Below, piece after piece: positions 7,677 through 16,117 of a stretch of DNA of 64,000 nt. The translations under genes and the position numbers were made by a program. The first letter of the stretch is position 1, and the number at the start of each line of letters is the position of its first letter. The notes beneath the pieces are model-generated. The model saw only the letters and a list, made by a program, of their open reading frames with translations. It did no database searches and was not told where the DNA came from. Origin of the DNA: DATEAV01 sp964575425 (GTDB taxonomy: Bacteria; Chloroflexota; Anaerolineae; Anaerolineales; E44-bin32); contig CAZNRD010000013.1 of NCBI GenBank assembly GCA_964575425.1, positions 1 through 64,000 of the forward strand. Direction: 5' to 3'.

Positions 7677-8915
7677 ATGCCAGAATTCCTGCGACTGTTG
7701 CCCCCTTCCGAAGCCCTGAGCCGCTGGCTCACCGCCTTCCCCACGGGGCGCCGCACGGGCAGTGAGCGCCTGGCCGTAGTCGAAAGCCTTGGTCGCGTGC
7801 TGGCTGCCGCGGTCGTTGCACCCGAGCCGCTGCCTGCCTTTCCGCGGTCCACGGTGGATGGGTATGCGGTGAGTGCCGCCGACACCTACGGCGCCAGCCC
7901 GGGTCTGCCGGCATACCTCACGCTCACAGGAGAAGTCTTCATGGGCTCGGCCCCGAATCTCCGCCTCACCTCCGGCCAGGCCGCACTGATCCACACCGGG
8001 GCGATGATCCCGGAAGGCGCCGACGCCGTGGTGATGCTCGAGGACACGCAGCTGGCCCGCGAGGGCGAGGTCGAAATCCTCAGGCCAGCCGCCCCGGGGG
8101 AGAACGTGATTCAGGCAGGCGAGGACCTGAAGCCAGGTGATGTCGCCATGGAGGCCGGCGTCCTCATGCGCCCGCAGGAAATCGGCGGGCTGATGGCCCT
8201 GGGGATCACCGCCGTGGAGGTGATTTGCAGGCCTCGCGTCGCCATCCTGTCGACGGGGGACGAAGTCGTGCCGCCCGAGTCCACGCCCCGGCCCGGTCAG
8301 GTGCGCGACGTCAACTCCTATTCCCTGTCGGCTCTTGTCGAGCGCGCCGGGGCCGAACCTGTGAGATACGGCATCCTTCCCGACCAGCGCGACGCGCTGT
8401 TCGGGACCTGCCGCAGGGCCCACGCCGAATGCGACCTGGTCATCCTGACCGCCGGATCCTCCATCGGCGCGCGCGATCTGACCGCCGAAGTCATCCAGGC
8501 GCTCGGGCCTCCGGGCGTGATCGTCCACGGCGTGTCGATCCGCCCCGGCAAGCCGACGATCCTGGCGCTCTGCGATGGCATCCCGGTGGTCGGGCTGCCT
8601 GGAAACCCCGTGAGTGCGCTGGTCATTGCCGGGCTTTTCGTCACGCCTGCATTGCGCCGCCTGACCGGCGAGCGCGACCCATCGGTCACGCCCACCGTGA
8701 CAGCCCGTCTGGCAGTCAACGTGCCGTCGCAGGCCGGACGCGAGGATCACGTTCCGGTCATCCTGACCGCATCGGCGGAGGGCCTCGTGGCCGAGCCGGT
8801 ATTTGGCCGGTCGAACTTGATCTTCACCCTGGTGCGCGCCACCGGCCTGATCCGCGTACCGCCTGAGGCCACCGGCCTTGCGGCGGGGACTCAGGTTGAA
8901 GTCAGACTGTTCTAG
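7677..8915 (+). CDS. moeA: Molybdopterin molybdenumtransferase MoeA
   Basis: 412-residue MoeA, which inserts molybdate into adenylylated molybdopterin in the last step of Moco synthesis. Signatures: FPRSTVDGYAV near residue 55, HTGAMIPEGADAVVMLE, the MoaB/MogA-like domain with ILSTGDEV and TAGSSIGARD, VHGVSIRPGKPT and VVGLPGNPVSA. Domain IV follows to the end. The gene starts 4 nt after the UbiA-like stop. A second MoeA with an extra domain lies at 14.1-16.0 kb and an XdhC at 40.2-41.3 kb, so the organism probably makes molybdenum hydroxylases. Confidence 0.93.
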   Translation: MPEFLRLLPPSEALSRWLTAFPTGRRTGSERLAVVESLGRVLAAAVVAPEPLPAFPRSTVDGYAVSAADTYGASPGLPAYLTLTGEVFMGSAPNLRLTSGQAALIHTGAMIPEGADAVVMLEDTQLAREGEVEILRPAAPGENVIQAGEDLKPGDVAMEAGVLMRPQEIGGLMALGITAVEVICRPRVAILSTGDEVVPPESTPRPGQVRDVNSYSLSALVERAGAEPVRYGILPDQRDALFGTCRRAHAECDLVILTAGSSIGARDLTAEVIQALGPPGVIVHGVSIRPGKPTILALCDGIPVVGLPGNPVSALVIAGLFVTPALRRLTGERDPSVTPTVTARLAVNVPSQAGREDHVPVILTASAEGLVAEPVFGRSNLIFTLVRATGLIRVPPEATGLAAGTQVEVRLF

Positions 8916-8923
8916 GATCCCGC

Positions 8924-8929
8924 TATAAT
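8924..8929 (+). promoter_or_regulatory. Candidate -10 element before the Dlt-like cluster
   Basis: Perfect TATAAT between moeA and the lipoprotein gene, about 58 nt before the ATG at 8988. No clear -35 is seen. It is the best visible promoter for the lipoprotein and the acylation genes behind it. Confidence 0.5.
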
Positions 8930-8987
8930 CCCTGAGCCGCATCGAGTGCATGCCTGCGGCTCATTCTGTGACTCACGGGAGTCGTGG

Positions 8988-9380
8988 ATGCTGCATTTGC
9001 GGCTATGGCCCATTCTTGCGATCGGCGGCCTGGCCCCGACGTTGGCGGCCTGCGCCGGCGGGTACACCGCTCCGCAGGCCGTTCAGGGCTACCTCGAGGC
9101 GCTCGTTGCCGCCGACGCCGTGCGGGCCATCAACCTTTCGTGCACCGCGTGGGAAGAGCAGGCCCGGACCGAGGCAGCCTCCTTCGAAGCCGTAGACGTC
9201 AGCCTTGAGGACGTGGCTTGCTCCGCGGCCGGGGTATCAGGCCCCTATACGCTGGTGACCTGCAGCGGCCGCATCGTGGCCATCTACGGCGGCGAGCAGC
9301 AGGAGATCCCCCTGGAGGGGCGGACGTACCGTGCCCTCAACGAGGGCGGCGACTGGAAGATGTGCGGCTACGAACCGTAG
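8988..9380 (+). CDS. Small predicted lipoprotein
   Basis: 130-residue protein with an N-terminal signal peptide and lipobox L-A-A-C about 24 residues in, so it should be lipid-anchored outside the membrane. The mature part (about 105 residues) has an APQAVQGYLEALVAADA-type helix and several cysteines, and resembles small NTF2-like or DUF4878-type lipoproteins; the family is uncertain. GGGAG stands about 8 nt before the ATG. The stop is 4 nt before the DltX-like start, so it is probably co-transcribed with the acylation genes and may act with them at the cell surface. Confidence 0.7.
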   Translation: MLHLRLWPILAIGGLAPTLAACAGGYTAPQAVQGYLEALVAADAVRAINLSCTAWEEQARTEAASFEAVDVSLEDVACSAAGVSGPYTLVTCSGRIVAIYGGEQQEIPLEGRTYRALNEGGDWKMCGYEP

Positions 9381-9384
9381 GACG

Positions 9385-9504
9385 ATGTTCACACGCCTGC
9401 TGTCACACGAGACCCTGATAGCCATCGTGCTGTGCGCCGTCATCATCCTGGTGTGGATCGTGACGGCAGACACCTCCCCTCCGTGGATCTATCAGGGTTT
9501 CTGA
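9385..9504 (+). CDS. DltX-like membrane microprotein
   Basis: 39-residue protein with one membrane helix (about residues 10-28) and the C-terminal end P-P-W-I-Y-Q-G-F. DltX of Gram-positive dlt operons is a one-helix peptide ending in an F-x-Y-x-x-F motif; its Tyr has been proposed to carry the acyl group between DltB and DltD. Here W34-x-Y36-x-x-F39 matches that pattern with Trp for the first Phe. Its stop and the MBOAT start overlap in TGATG, the same position as dltX before dltB-type genes. The short length alone would not prove coding; the terminal motif, the overlap and the gene order together do. Confidence 0.8.
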   Translation: MFTRLLSHETLIAIVLCAVIILVWIVTADTSPPWIYQGF

Positions 9505-10925
9505 TGTCCCTGATCCACCTCCTGTCGTTCACCTTTGCCGCCGCAGCCTACCGGTTCGGCGCCCGAGGGCGCGGCCGGGAGTGGTTCCTCGTGGCAGCAA
9601 GCGTAGCTGCCCTCTACTGGCTGCAGCCGGCCACTCCCATCCGGCATCTCGATTTCTGGCTTCCCACGGCGAGCCTGACGCTCGCCGTCTGGGTGTGGGG
9701 CGTCACCCGGCCCGAGCGGACTGCCGGCTGGCGTGAACCGGCCGCCACGCTCGCCTTCTGCGCTGCGGTCGTCCTGGCAGTCACCCTCCCCCGCCTGCTC
9801 AGCCTGCCACAGTCGCTCACCCCTACCCGCCCGCCGTCCACAACCTCTGCCCTTCTTGCGCTTGCTGTCATCGCCGCAGCACTCACTCTCTTCCTTCACC
9901 TGCGAGGCCGCGTCCTGCTCCTGGCGATGACAGCCCTCCTCCTGACTTTTTTCCTGACCCTCAAGGCCGAACCGCTTGCCGCCGGCGCCAGCACGGTGCT
10001 CCGAACCTGGACCGGACAGTCGCCCGCCCTCGCCAGCGCGCTCGACGTGCGGTGGCTGGGCTTTTCCTACCTGGCGTTCCGCCTTCTCCACGCTCTGCGC
10101 GACCGTATGCTCGGCCGCTTTCCAGACCTGACGCTGCGCCAATTCCTGGCATACGCGCTCTTCTTCCCCGCCCTCGCCGCCGGCCCGATCGATCGCGCTG
10201 AACGCTTCGCCGCCGACCTGCATGGCCCGTTCGATGCCTCGGCCCACCGGACGGCCGAGGCTGGCTGGCGCATCATCCTCGGCATCTTCAAGAAGTACGC
10301 ACTGGCCGACAGCCTTGGGCTCTTCGCACTCAACGCCACGAACGCGGCCCAGACGGCTTCCGCGCTGTGGCTGTGGGTGCTCCTTTACGCCTTCGCCCTT
10401 CAGCTCTATCTCGACTTCGGCGGCTACACCGATGTCGCCATCGGACTCGGCCTGCTCCTCGGCATCCGTCTGCCGGAGAACTTCAACCGTCCCTACATGC
10501 AGCCGAATCTCACCGCCTTCTGGAACTCCTGGCACATCACGCTGGCGCAGTGGTTTCGCGCCTACTACTTCAATCCACTCGTGCGATCGCTGCGGCAGGC
10601 ACGCGTCCACCCCCCCACATGGCTGGCCATCCTCATTTCCCAACTCAGCACGATGGTGCTCATCGGCCTGTGGCACGGCATCACCTGGAACTTCCTCCTC
10701 TGGGGAGCATGGCACGGCCTCGGCCTCTTCGTCCACAACCGCTGGACAGAATGGCTCCGCACCCGCCACTCGGACCAGCAGCGTCTTTCCCGCTGGCGCC
10801 GCAGGCTTTCCACCGCCGCCGGCACACTGGCCACCTTCCACTTCGTCACTCTGGGCTGGGTGTGGTTCGCCCTCCCTCACCCTGCCCTCTCCGCTTCCGT
10901 GCTCATGCGTCTGTTCGGTCAATGA
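9504..10925 (+). CDS. MBOAT O-acyltransferase (DltB/AlgI-like)
   Basis: 473-residue membrane protein with about a dozen hydrophobic segments. The MBOAT core covers the second half: FFPALAAGPIDR, LYLDFGGYTDVAIGLG, the PENFNRPY segment, FWNSWHITLAQWFRAYYFNPL and LIGLWHGITWNFLLWGAWHG, which holds the conserved catalytic His. DltB and AlgI families take an acyl group from a carrier in the cytoplasm and pass it across the membrane to an extracellular polymer. Start ATG at 9504 overlaps the DltX-like stop; its stop overlaps the next ATG (ATGA at 10922). Confidence 0.9.
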   Translation: MSLIHLLSFTFAAAAYRFGARGRGREWFLVAASVAALYWLQPATPIRHLDFWLPTASLTLAVWVWGVTRPERTAGWREPAATLAFCAAVVLAVTLPRLLSLPQSLTPTRPPSTTSALLALAVIAAALTLFLHLRGRVLLLAMTALLLTFFLTLKAEPLAAGASTVLRTWTGQSPALASALDVRWLGFSYLAFRLLHALRDRMLGRFPDLTLRQFLAYALFFPALAAGPIDRAERFAADLHGPFDASAHRTAEAGWRIILGIFKKYALADSLGLFALNATNAAQTASALWLWVLLYAFALQLYLDFGGYTDVAIGLGLLLGIRLPENFNRPYMQPNLTAFWNSWHITLAQWFRAYYFNPLVRSLRQARVHPPTWLAILISQLSTMVLIGLWHGITWNFLLWGAWHGLGLFVHNRWTEWLRTRHSDQQRLSRWRRRLSTAAGTLATFHFVTLGWVWFALPHPALSASVLMRLFGQ

Positions 10926-12082
10926 CGATGTCCCCCACGCCAGGCGCTCATCCCGTCACCGGTCGCTTCCTCGGCAGCGTCCTCCTGCGGACGCTGATCC
11001 TGCTTCTGGCGCTCAACCTGGCCTTCTCCTGGCTGGACCCGCTCCCGCTCCTCGGCCGGCTCTCCGCGTACAACGTGTTGTTCCCGGGTCGCTTGCGCCT
11101 TCCCTACGGCGAAGCCCCGGCCCACGACTACAACATCAGCCTCTACACTCTCGAAGCCATGATCGCCTCGCACGAGATTGCCGGCGCTCCGTCAGGGCAG
11201 GATGAGTCCCGCGTGCTCGTCCTGGGGGACTCCTCCGTCTGGGGCTTCTTGCTCATGCCCGACGAGACCGTGGCAGCTCATCTCAACCACGCCGGCCTGA
11301 TCCTGCCCGACGGGCGCCGCGTGCGGGCCTTCAACCTGGGCTACCCGATCATGTCTCTGACCAAGGACCTGCTCATTCTCGAACGCGCCCTGCCCTTCGA
11401 ACCCGACCTGGTGATCTGGCTGGTGACGCTGGAATCCTTCCCGCGCGCCAAGCAGCTCTACCCTCCCCTGCTGCAGCACAACGCGCCAGCCGTTCGCCGG
11501 CTCATCGAAACGTACGACCTCGCCCTCGACCCCGATGACCCACGCCTGAACGATGACACCTGGCTCGACCGCACTCTGGTCGGCCGCCGACGCGCCCTCG
11601 CCGACCTTCTCCGCCTCCAGCTCTACGGCGTCCTTTGGGCAGCCACGGGAGTTGACCAGGCGATACCCGAGACGTATACTCCGCGGATGGAGGACCTCCC
11701 GGCCGACGAAACCTTCCAGGGTTTCGCGCCGGGCGATCTCACGCCCGAGGACTTGGCCTTCGACGTTCTCGGCGCGGCACACAGCCTCGCCGGCCCCACC
11801 CCTGTGCTGATTGTGAATGAGCCAATGTTCGTCAGCCGCGGCGCCAACAGCGACATCCGCTACAATTTCTACTACCCGCGGTGGGCCTATGATGCCTACC
11901 GTCAGTGGCTGAGAGCGGAGTGCACCACGCAGGGCTGGCACTGCCTCGACCTGTGGCAGGCGGTGCCACCACAGGAATTCACCGACAGCGCCATCCACTA
12001 CACGGCCGCCGGCGCGCAAGCCCTTGCCGAGAGGATCGGCGACTGGATCTCGGCCGGGGCGGCCGCCGCAACGGGAGGCTGA
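10922..12082 (+). CDS. Membrane-anchored SGNH-type protein (DltD/AlgJ-like role)
   Basis: 386 residues with one N-terminal membrane helix (about 18-38) and an extracytoplasmic domain. Block I is VLGDSSVWGF with nucleophile Ser104; the C-terminal D-S-A-I-H-Y-T segment (Asp355, His359) supplies the acid/His pair, spaced one residue wider than the usual D-x-x-H. This fits the final acyl-transfer step done by DltD or AlgJ/AlgX-type proteins outside the cell. Sequence similarity to DltD itself is low; the functional analogy rests on topology, motifs and gene order. Translationally coupled to the MBOAT gene. Confidence 0.75.
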   Translation: MTMSPTPGAHPVTGRFLGSVLLRTLILLLALNLAFSWLDPLPLLGRLSAYNVLFPGRLRLPYGEAPAHDYNISLYTLEAMIASHEIAGAPSGQDESRVLVLGDSSVWGFLLMPDETVAAHLNHAGLILPDGRRVRAFNLGYPIMSLTKDLLILERALPFEPDLVIWLVTLESFPRAKQLYPPLLQHNAPAVRRLIETYDLALDPDDPRLNDDTWLDRTLVGRRRALADLLRLQLYGVLWAATGVDQAIPETYTPRMEDLPADETFQGFAPGDLTPEDLAFDVLGAAHSLAGPTPVLIVNEPMFVSRGANSDIRYNFYYPRWAYDAYRQWLRAECTTQGWHCLDLWQAVPPQEFTDSAIHYTAAGAQALAERIGDWISAGAAAATGG

Positions 12083-12141
12083 AAACTGGATGAGGTGATC
12101 CAACCCCCCTTCCGTGACCAGTTCCTGAGCAGCCAGAAGCC

Positions 12142-12396
12142 ATGAGTGACGACATCCCCTCTGCCATCTCCAAGTACATCGCATCTCACGTTCTCAAGGA
12201 TCCCGCCCGGACCGTCCGGCTCGATGAGCCGCTCATCTCCAGCGGCCTGGTCGACTCGTTCAGCCTTGTGGACCTTGCCCTCTTTGTCGAAGACCGCTTC
12301 GCCGTCCACCTGGACGACACTGAACTGACCTCGGCTGTCTTCGATACGGTAGCAGAACTGGCAAGCCTGATCTATCAGCGACGGGCACCGGCATGA
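12142..12396 (+). CDS. Acyl carrier protein (DltC-like)
   Basis: 84-residue carrier protein with a four-helix ACP pattern. The phosphopantetheine attachment site is Ser39 in ISSGLVDSFSLVDL, close to the GLLDSMG site of DltC. It would hold the activated acyl group as a thioester for the MBOAT enzyme. A 59-nt gap without a clear promoter separates it from the SGNH gene; its stop overlaps the ligase start in ATGA. Confidence 0.88.
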   Translation: MSDDIPSAISKYIASHVLKDPARTVRLDEPLISSGLVDSFSLVDLALFVEDRFAVHLDDTELTSAVFDTVAELASLIYQRRAPA

Positions 12397-14090
12397 CAAC
12401 CCTGCCCTCTCGACTGATTGAGAACACTCTGGCCGACCCAGACCGGTTGGCGATCCGCCTGATCGCCAACCATCGCGAACAGCCCATCACCTGGCGCCGT
12501 TTGGTCGAAGGCTCGGCCGGATACGCCCACGCGTTGCAGGACGCCCGAGTCGCGCGGGGCGAGGTCGTCGTCCTCATCCTGCAGCACGGCGAAGGCCTGG
12601 TGTATGCCTTCTTCGGCGCCATGCTTCAGGGGACCGTGCCGACCATCATGCCCTTCCTCACCGAGAAGCTCTCTCCCGAGCACTACCTGCGCTCGCTGAC
12701 TTCGCTCATCGAGATCACGCGCCCGGCGGTCATCGTCACCTATCCGGAGTTCGCCCCCTCCGTGCGCAGCGTCATCCCAGCAGGCAGCAGCGTCCGGCAC
12801 GTCCTGCTCGATAAGGCGATCCACCCGCTTCGCCCGCCTGGTCTCTCCGGCTTCCCCGGCCTGGCTTCCTCATCGGGTGAGATCTGTCTGCTCCAGCACT
12901 CCTCCGGCACCACGGGCCTGCAGAAGGGCGTCGCCCTCTCCCACCAGGCTGTCTTCAACCAGGTCGAGTGCTATCGCGATGTCATTCGCATGACCGAGCA
13001 AGACGTGGTGGTGAGCTGGCTTCCGCTCTATCACGACATGGGGCTGATCGCCGGATTCCTCATGCCGCTGCTCTGCCGGACACCGCTGGTCCTGATGTCC
13101 CCATTCGAGTGGGTGCGCGCCCCACAGATGCTGCTGCAGGCGGTCTCGCGCCACGGCGGCACGCTGACGTGGCTGCCCAATTTCGGCTACAATTTCTGCG
13201 CCAACAAGATCCGGCCGCGTCACCTCGAAGGCGTCGACCTATCGAGCTGGCGCGCCGTGATCAACTGCTCCGAGCCAATGCGGCTCAAGAGCCATCACAT
13301 GTTTCTTGATCGCTTCCTTCCCTATGGCCTGCGCCCGGAGGCGCTGGCGACCTGCTACGCCATGGCCGAAAACGTCTTCGCCGTCACCCAGGGCGGCATC
13401 GACGGATCGGTGGCCGTCGATTGGGTCGACAGCCGTTCGCTCGTCGTGGATCGCCTCGCCCGGCCGAGCGCGCCCGGCGATGATGCGATGCCGATGCTCT
13501 CGGCCGGCCGCCCTATCCCCAACACGCGCTTGCGCATCGTCGACGATCAGGGCCGAGACCTGCCCGAACGCACCATCGGCGAGATCGCCCTCCAGAGCGA
13601 CTGCATGCTCACCGGCTATTTCAACCGCGAGGACCTGACAGCCAAAGCCTTCCTCGACGGCTGGTACCTCACCGGCGACCTGGGGTACATCGCCAGCGGC
13701 GAGGTGTACATCACCGGCCGCAAGAAGGACCTGATCATCGTCGGGGGCAAGAACATCTACCCCCAGGACCTGGAGGAGCTTGCCGGACAGGTGGAGGGCG
13801 TGCACCCCGGGCGCGTGGCCGCCTTTGGGGTCTTCGACGAGGAGGCGGGGACGGAAGAGGTGGTTGTCGTAGCCGAGGCGGATGCCAGGAGCGAGGCGGA
13901 GAAGAGAGCCATCGCCGAGGCCATCCGGCAGAGTGTCAACGCCGGCTCGGACGTCGTCCTGCGCCATGTGCGCGTTGTGGGTCCAAAGTGGCTCCTGAAG
14001 ACGAGCAGCGGCAAGATCGCGCGCGGAGCCAACCGCGAGAAATACCTGGCCGAGGTCGCCGCCGCCCGAACAGAAGGTGGGGAAGCGTGA
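12393..14090 (+). CDS. Acyl-AMP ligase (fatty-acyl-AMP-ligase type) loading the carrier
   Basis: 565-residue ANL-superfamily enzyme: P-loop-like LQHSSGTTGLQKG (residues 168-179), LPLYHDMGLI, the NCSEP and YAMAEN stretches, LTGDLGYI, the hinge GRKKDLII with VGGKNIYPQDLE, and the C-terminal Lys in LLKTSSGKIARG. LPLYHDMGL and the overall layout resemble fatty-acyl-AMP ligases and AMP-ligase partners of stand-alone ACPs more than the D-alanine ligase DltA. It should adenylate a carboxylic acid and load it on the upstream carrier. The acid cannot be named from sequence. Its stop overlaps the following GTG. Confidence 0.85.
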   Translation: MTTLPSRLIENTLADPDRLAIRLIANHREQPITWRRLVEGSAGYAHALQDARVARGEVVVLILQHGEGLVYAFFGAMLQGTVPTIMPFLTEKLSPEHYLRSLTSLIEITRPAVIVTYPEFAPSVRSVIPAGSSVRHVLLDKAIHPLRPPGLSGFPGLASSSGEICLLQHSSGTTGLQKGVALSHQAVFNQVECYRDVIRMTEQDVVVSWLPLYHDMGLIAGFLMPLLCRTPLVLMSPFEWVRAPQMLLQAVSRHGGTLTWLPNFGYNFCANKIRPRHLEGVDLSSWRAVINCSEPMRLKSHHMFLDRFLPYGLRPEALATCYAMAENVFAVTQGGIDGSVAVDWVDSRSLVVDRLARPSAPGDDAMPMLSAGRPIPNTRLRIVDDQGRDLPERTIGEIALQSDCMLTGYFNREDLTAKAFLDGWYLTGDLGYIASGEVYITGRKKDLIIVGGKNIYPQDLEELAGQVEGVHPGRVAAFGVFDEEAGTEEVVVVAEADARSEAEKRAIAEAIRQSVNAGSDVVLRHVRVVGPKWLLKTSSGKIARGANREKYLAEVAAARTEGGEA

Positions 14091-16039
14091 GCACCATCTA
14101 CCTTCACGATGTCCCTCTTCCCGAGGCCTGGGGACGCTTTCGGCAGGCTCTCGAACAGGCCGGGCTGTGGCGGCCACTTGAGCACGAGGAGATCCCATTG
14201 GAACGGGCTTTGGGCCGCGTCACGGCCGAGCCAGTTTGGGCGCGGGCGTCGTCGCCTCACTACCACGCCGCGGCAATGGACGGGTACGCCGTGCGCGCCG
14301 CCGACACCGCCGGCGCCAGCGACCGCGCCCCCGTCACCTTGACCATCGGAAGCGCGGCCGTCTACGTGGATACCGGCGATCCCCTACCCGCCTGGGCCGA
14401 CAGCGTCATCCCCATCGAGAACGTAGAACCCGAGGGCCGGACGCAGAACGGCCGCGCCGTCGATGCCATCCGCCTGCGAGCAGCCGTGGCGCCCTGGTCG
14501 CACGTGCGGCCGATGGGCGAGGACATGGTGGCCACGGAGCTCGTGCTGCCGGCCGGCAGGGTGTTGAGGCCGGTCGACCTGGGAGCCATCGCCGGCTGCG
14601 GTCACGCGCGCGTTCGCGTGCGCCGCCAGCCTCGCGTGGCCATTCTTCCCACAGGCTCCGAGCTGGTCCCCTTAGGGGAGCAGCCCCCGCCGGGCAAGAT
14701 CCTCGAATACAACTCACTGGTGCTGGCCGCTCAGGTGAGGACCTGGGGAGGCGAAGCGACGCGCCTGCCGATCGCGCCCGATGACATCGAGCGCCTGCGC
14801 GCAGCCGTCGCCGAGGCGGCCTCGACCCACGACCTGGTGCTCATCAACGCCGGTTCGTCCGCCGGCTCCGAGGACTTCACGGCGCGCGTAGTCGCGAGCC
14901 TGGGCGAGTTGCTCGTGCACGGTGTGGCGGTGCGGCCCGGACATCCGGTCATTCTGGGGATGGTTCGCCGGGGCGATGGGAGAGCCGTGCCGGTGATCGG
15001 GGTGCCCGGGTATCCGGTCTCGGCTGCTCTCACCGGTGAGATCTTCATTGAGCCGCTGCTGGCGCGCTGGCTGGGACGCCCGCCAGCGGAGCCCCTCACC
15101 CTGGAGGCCGTGCTCACGCGCAAGGTCCATTCGTCTGCCGGCGATGACGAGTACCTGCGCGTCACGGTCGGTCGGGTTGGGGAGCGGGTCGTCGCCGCGC
15201 CTCTGCCGCGTGGGGCCGGGGTCATCACCTCTCTCGTCCGGGCGGATGGTATTGTCCTCATCCCCGCCGGTGTGTCGGGTCTCGAGGCTGGCGAACGAGT
15301 CTGCGTGCGTCTCTATTGCTCCCCGGCAGAGATCGACCGCACCATCGTCGCCCTCGGTTCTCATGATCTGACGCTCGACCTGATGGCTCAGCATCTGGCC
15401 GAGCGAGGGCGGCGCCTGACTTCCGCCAACGTTGGCAGCCAGGGAGGCCTGGTAGCCCTGCGGCGCGGCGAGGCGCACTTCGCCGGCTGCCATCTGCTCG
15501 ACCCGGAGACCGGCGAATACAATCTCCCATATCTCGCCCGTTATCTTTCCGGCGTGGCGGTCGTCCTGGTGACGCTGGTCGGGCGCGAGCAGGGCCTGAT
15601 CGTCGCCGCAGGCAATCCGAAGGGAATCCGGGACCTGGCCGACCTGGCGCGCCCAGACATCGCCTTCGTCAACCGGCAGCGCGGCGCGGGCACGCGCGTG
15701 CTCCTCGACTACCACCTCTCGAGGCTGGCAATCGCCACCGAGTCCATCCACGGCTACCACCATGAAGAGTACACACACCTTGCCGTGGCGGCCGCTGTCG
15801 CCTCCGGCCGCGCCGACTGCGGCCTGGGAATTCGCGGAGCCGCCGGCGCACTCGGCCTGGACTTCGTTCCGCTCTTCAAAGAGCGTTACGATCTGGTGAT
15901 CCCGCGCCAACACTACGTGAGCCCGCTGCTCCAGCCCCTTCTCAATCTACTTGCCGACGATGCCTTCCGGCGAGATGTGGCAGCGGTCCCGGGGTATGAT
16001 GTGAGCACGATGGGGAGTGCCGTCGCCGAGGTCGGATGA
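14087..16039 (+). CDS. MoeA fused to a substrate-binding-like (PBP/LysR-type) domain
   Basis: 650-residue two-part protein. Residues 1 to about 410 are MoeA: HYHAAAMDGYAV, PAWADSVIPIENVE, ILPTGSEL, NAGSSAGSEDF, VHGVAVRPGHPVI and VIGVPGYPVSA. Residues 420-650 form a periplasmic-binding-like domain as in molybdate-sensing or helix-turn-helix-linked proteins, with SHDLTLDLMAQHL at its start and FVNRQRGAGTRVLLDYHL inside; no signal peptide, so it acts in the cytoplasm. Such fusions occur in archaea and Chloroflexota; the extra domain may sense molybdate or tungstate. The GTG start overlaps the acyl-AMP ligase stop by 4 nt (GTGA). Confidence 0.88.
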   Translation: MSTIYLHDVPLPEAWGRFRQALEQAGLWRPLEHEEIPLERALGRVTAEPVWARASSPHYHAAAMDGYAVRAADTAGASDRAPVTLTIGSAAVYVDTGDPLPAWADSVIPIENVEPEGRTQNGRAVDAIRLRAAVAPWSHVRPMGEDMVATELVLPAGRVLRPVDLGAIAGCGHARVRVRRQPRVAILPTGSELVPLGEQPPPGKILEYNSLVLAAQVRTWGGEATRLPIAPDDIERLRAAVAEAASTHDLVLINAGSSAGSEDFTARVVASLGELLVHGVAVRPGHPVILGMVRRGDGRAVPVIGVPGYPVSAALTGEIFIEPLLARWLGRPPAEPLTLEAVLTRKVHSSAGDDEYLRVTVGRVGERVVAAPLPRGAGVITSLVRADGIVLIPAGVSGLEAGERVCVRLYCSPAEIDRTIVALGSHDLTLDLMAQHLAERGRRLTSANVGSQGGLVALRRGEAHFAGCHLLDPETGEYNLPYLARYLSGVAVVLVTLVGREQGLIVAAGNPKGIRDLADLARPDIAFVNRQRGAGTRVLLDYHLSRLAIATESIHGYHHEEYTHLAVAAAVASGRADCGLGIRGAAGALGLDFVPLFKERYDLVIPRQHYVSPLLQPLLNLLADDAFRRDVAAVPGYDVSTMGSAVAEVG

Positions 16040-16117
16040 CCTTCACCGCCTGCTGTGAAGGCGTCCGCGCGATGTGCAAGGTGCGTGGGGTTGGTCGATA
16101 GTCTCAGGAGGTGACCC

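Noticed and set aside
9492..10922. A 476-codon minus-strand frame covering the MBOAT gene
   Set aside because: Composition is Glu/Gly/Gln-rich shadow coding; the plus strand has all MBOAT motifs.
12393..14090. Calling the ligase DltA (D-alanine ligase)
   Set aside because: Its motifs fit fatty-acyl-AMP ligases better; gene order alone is not enough to name the substrate.
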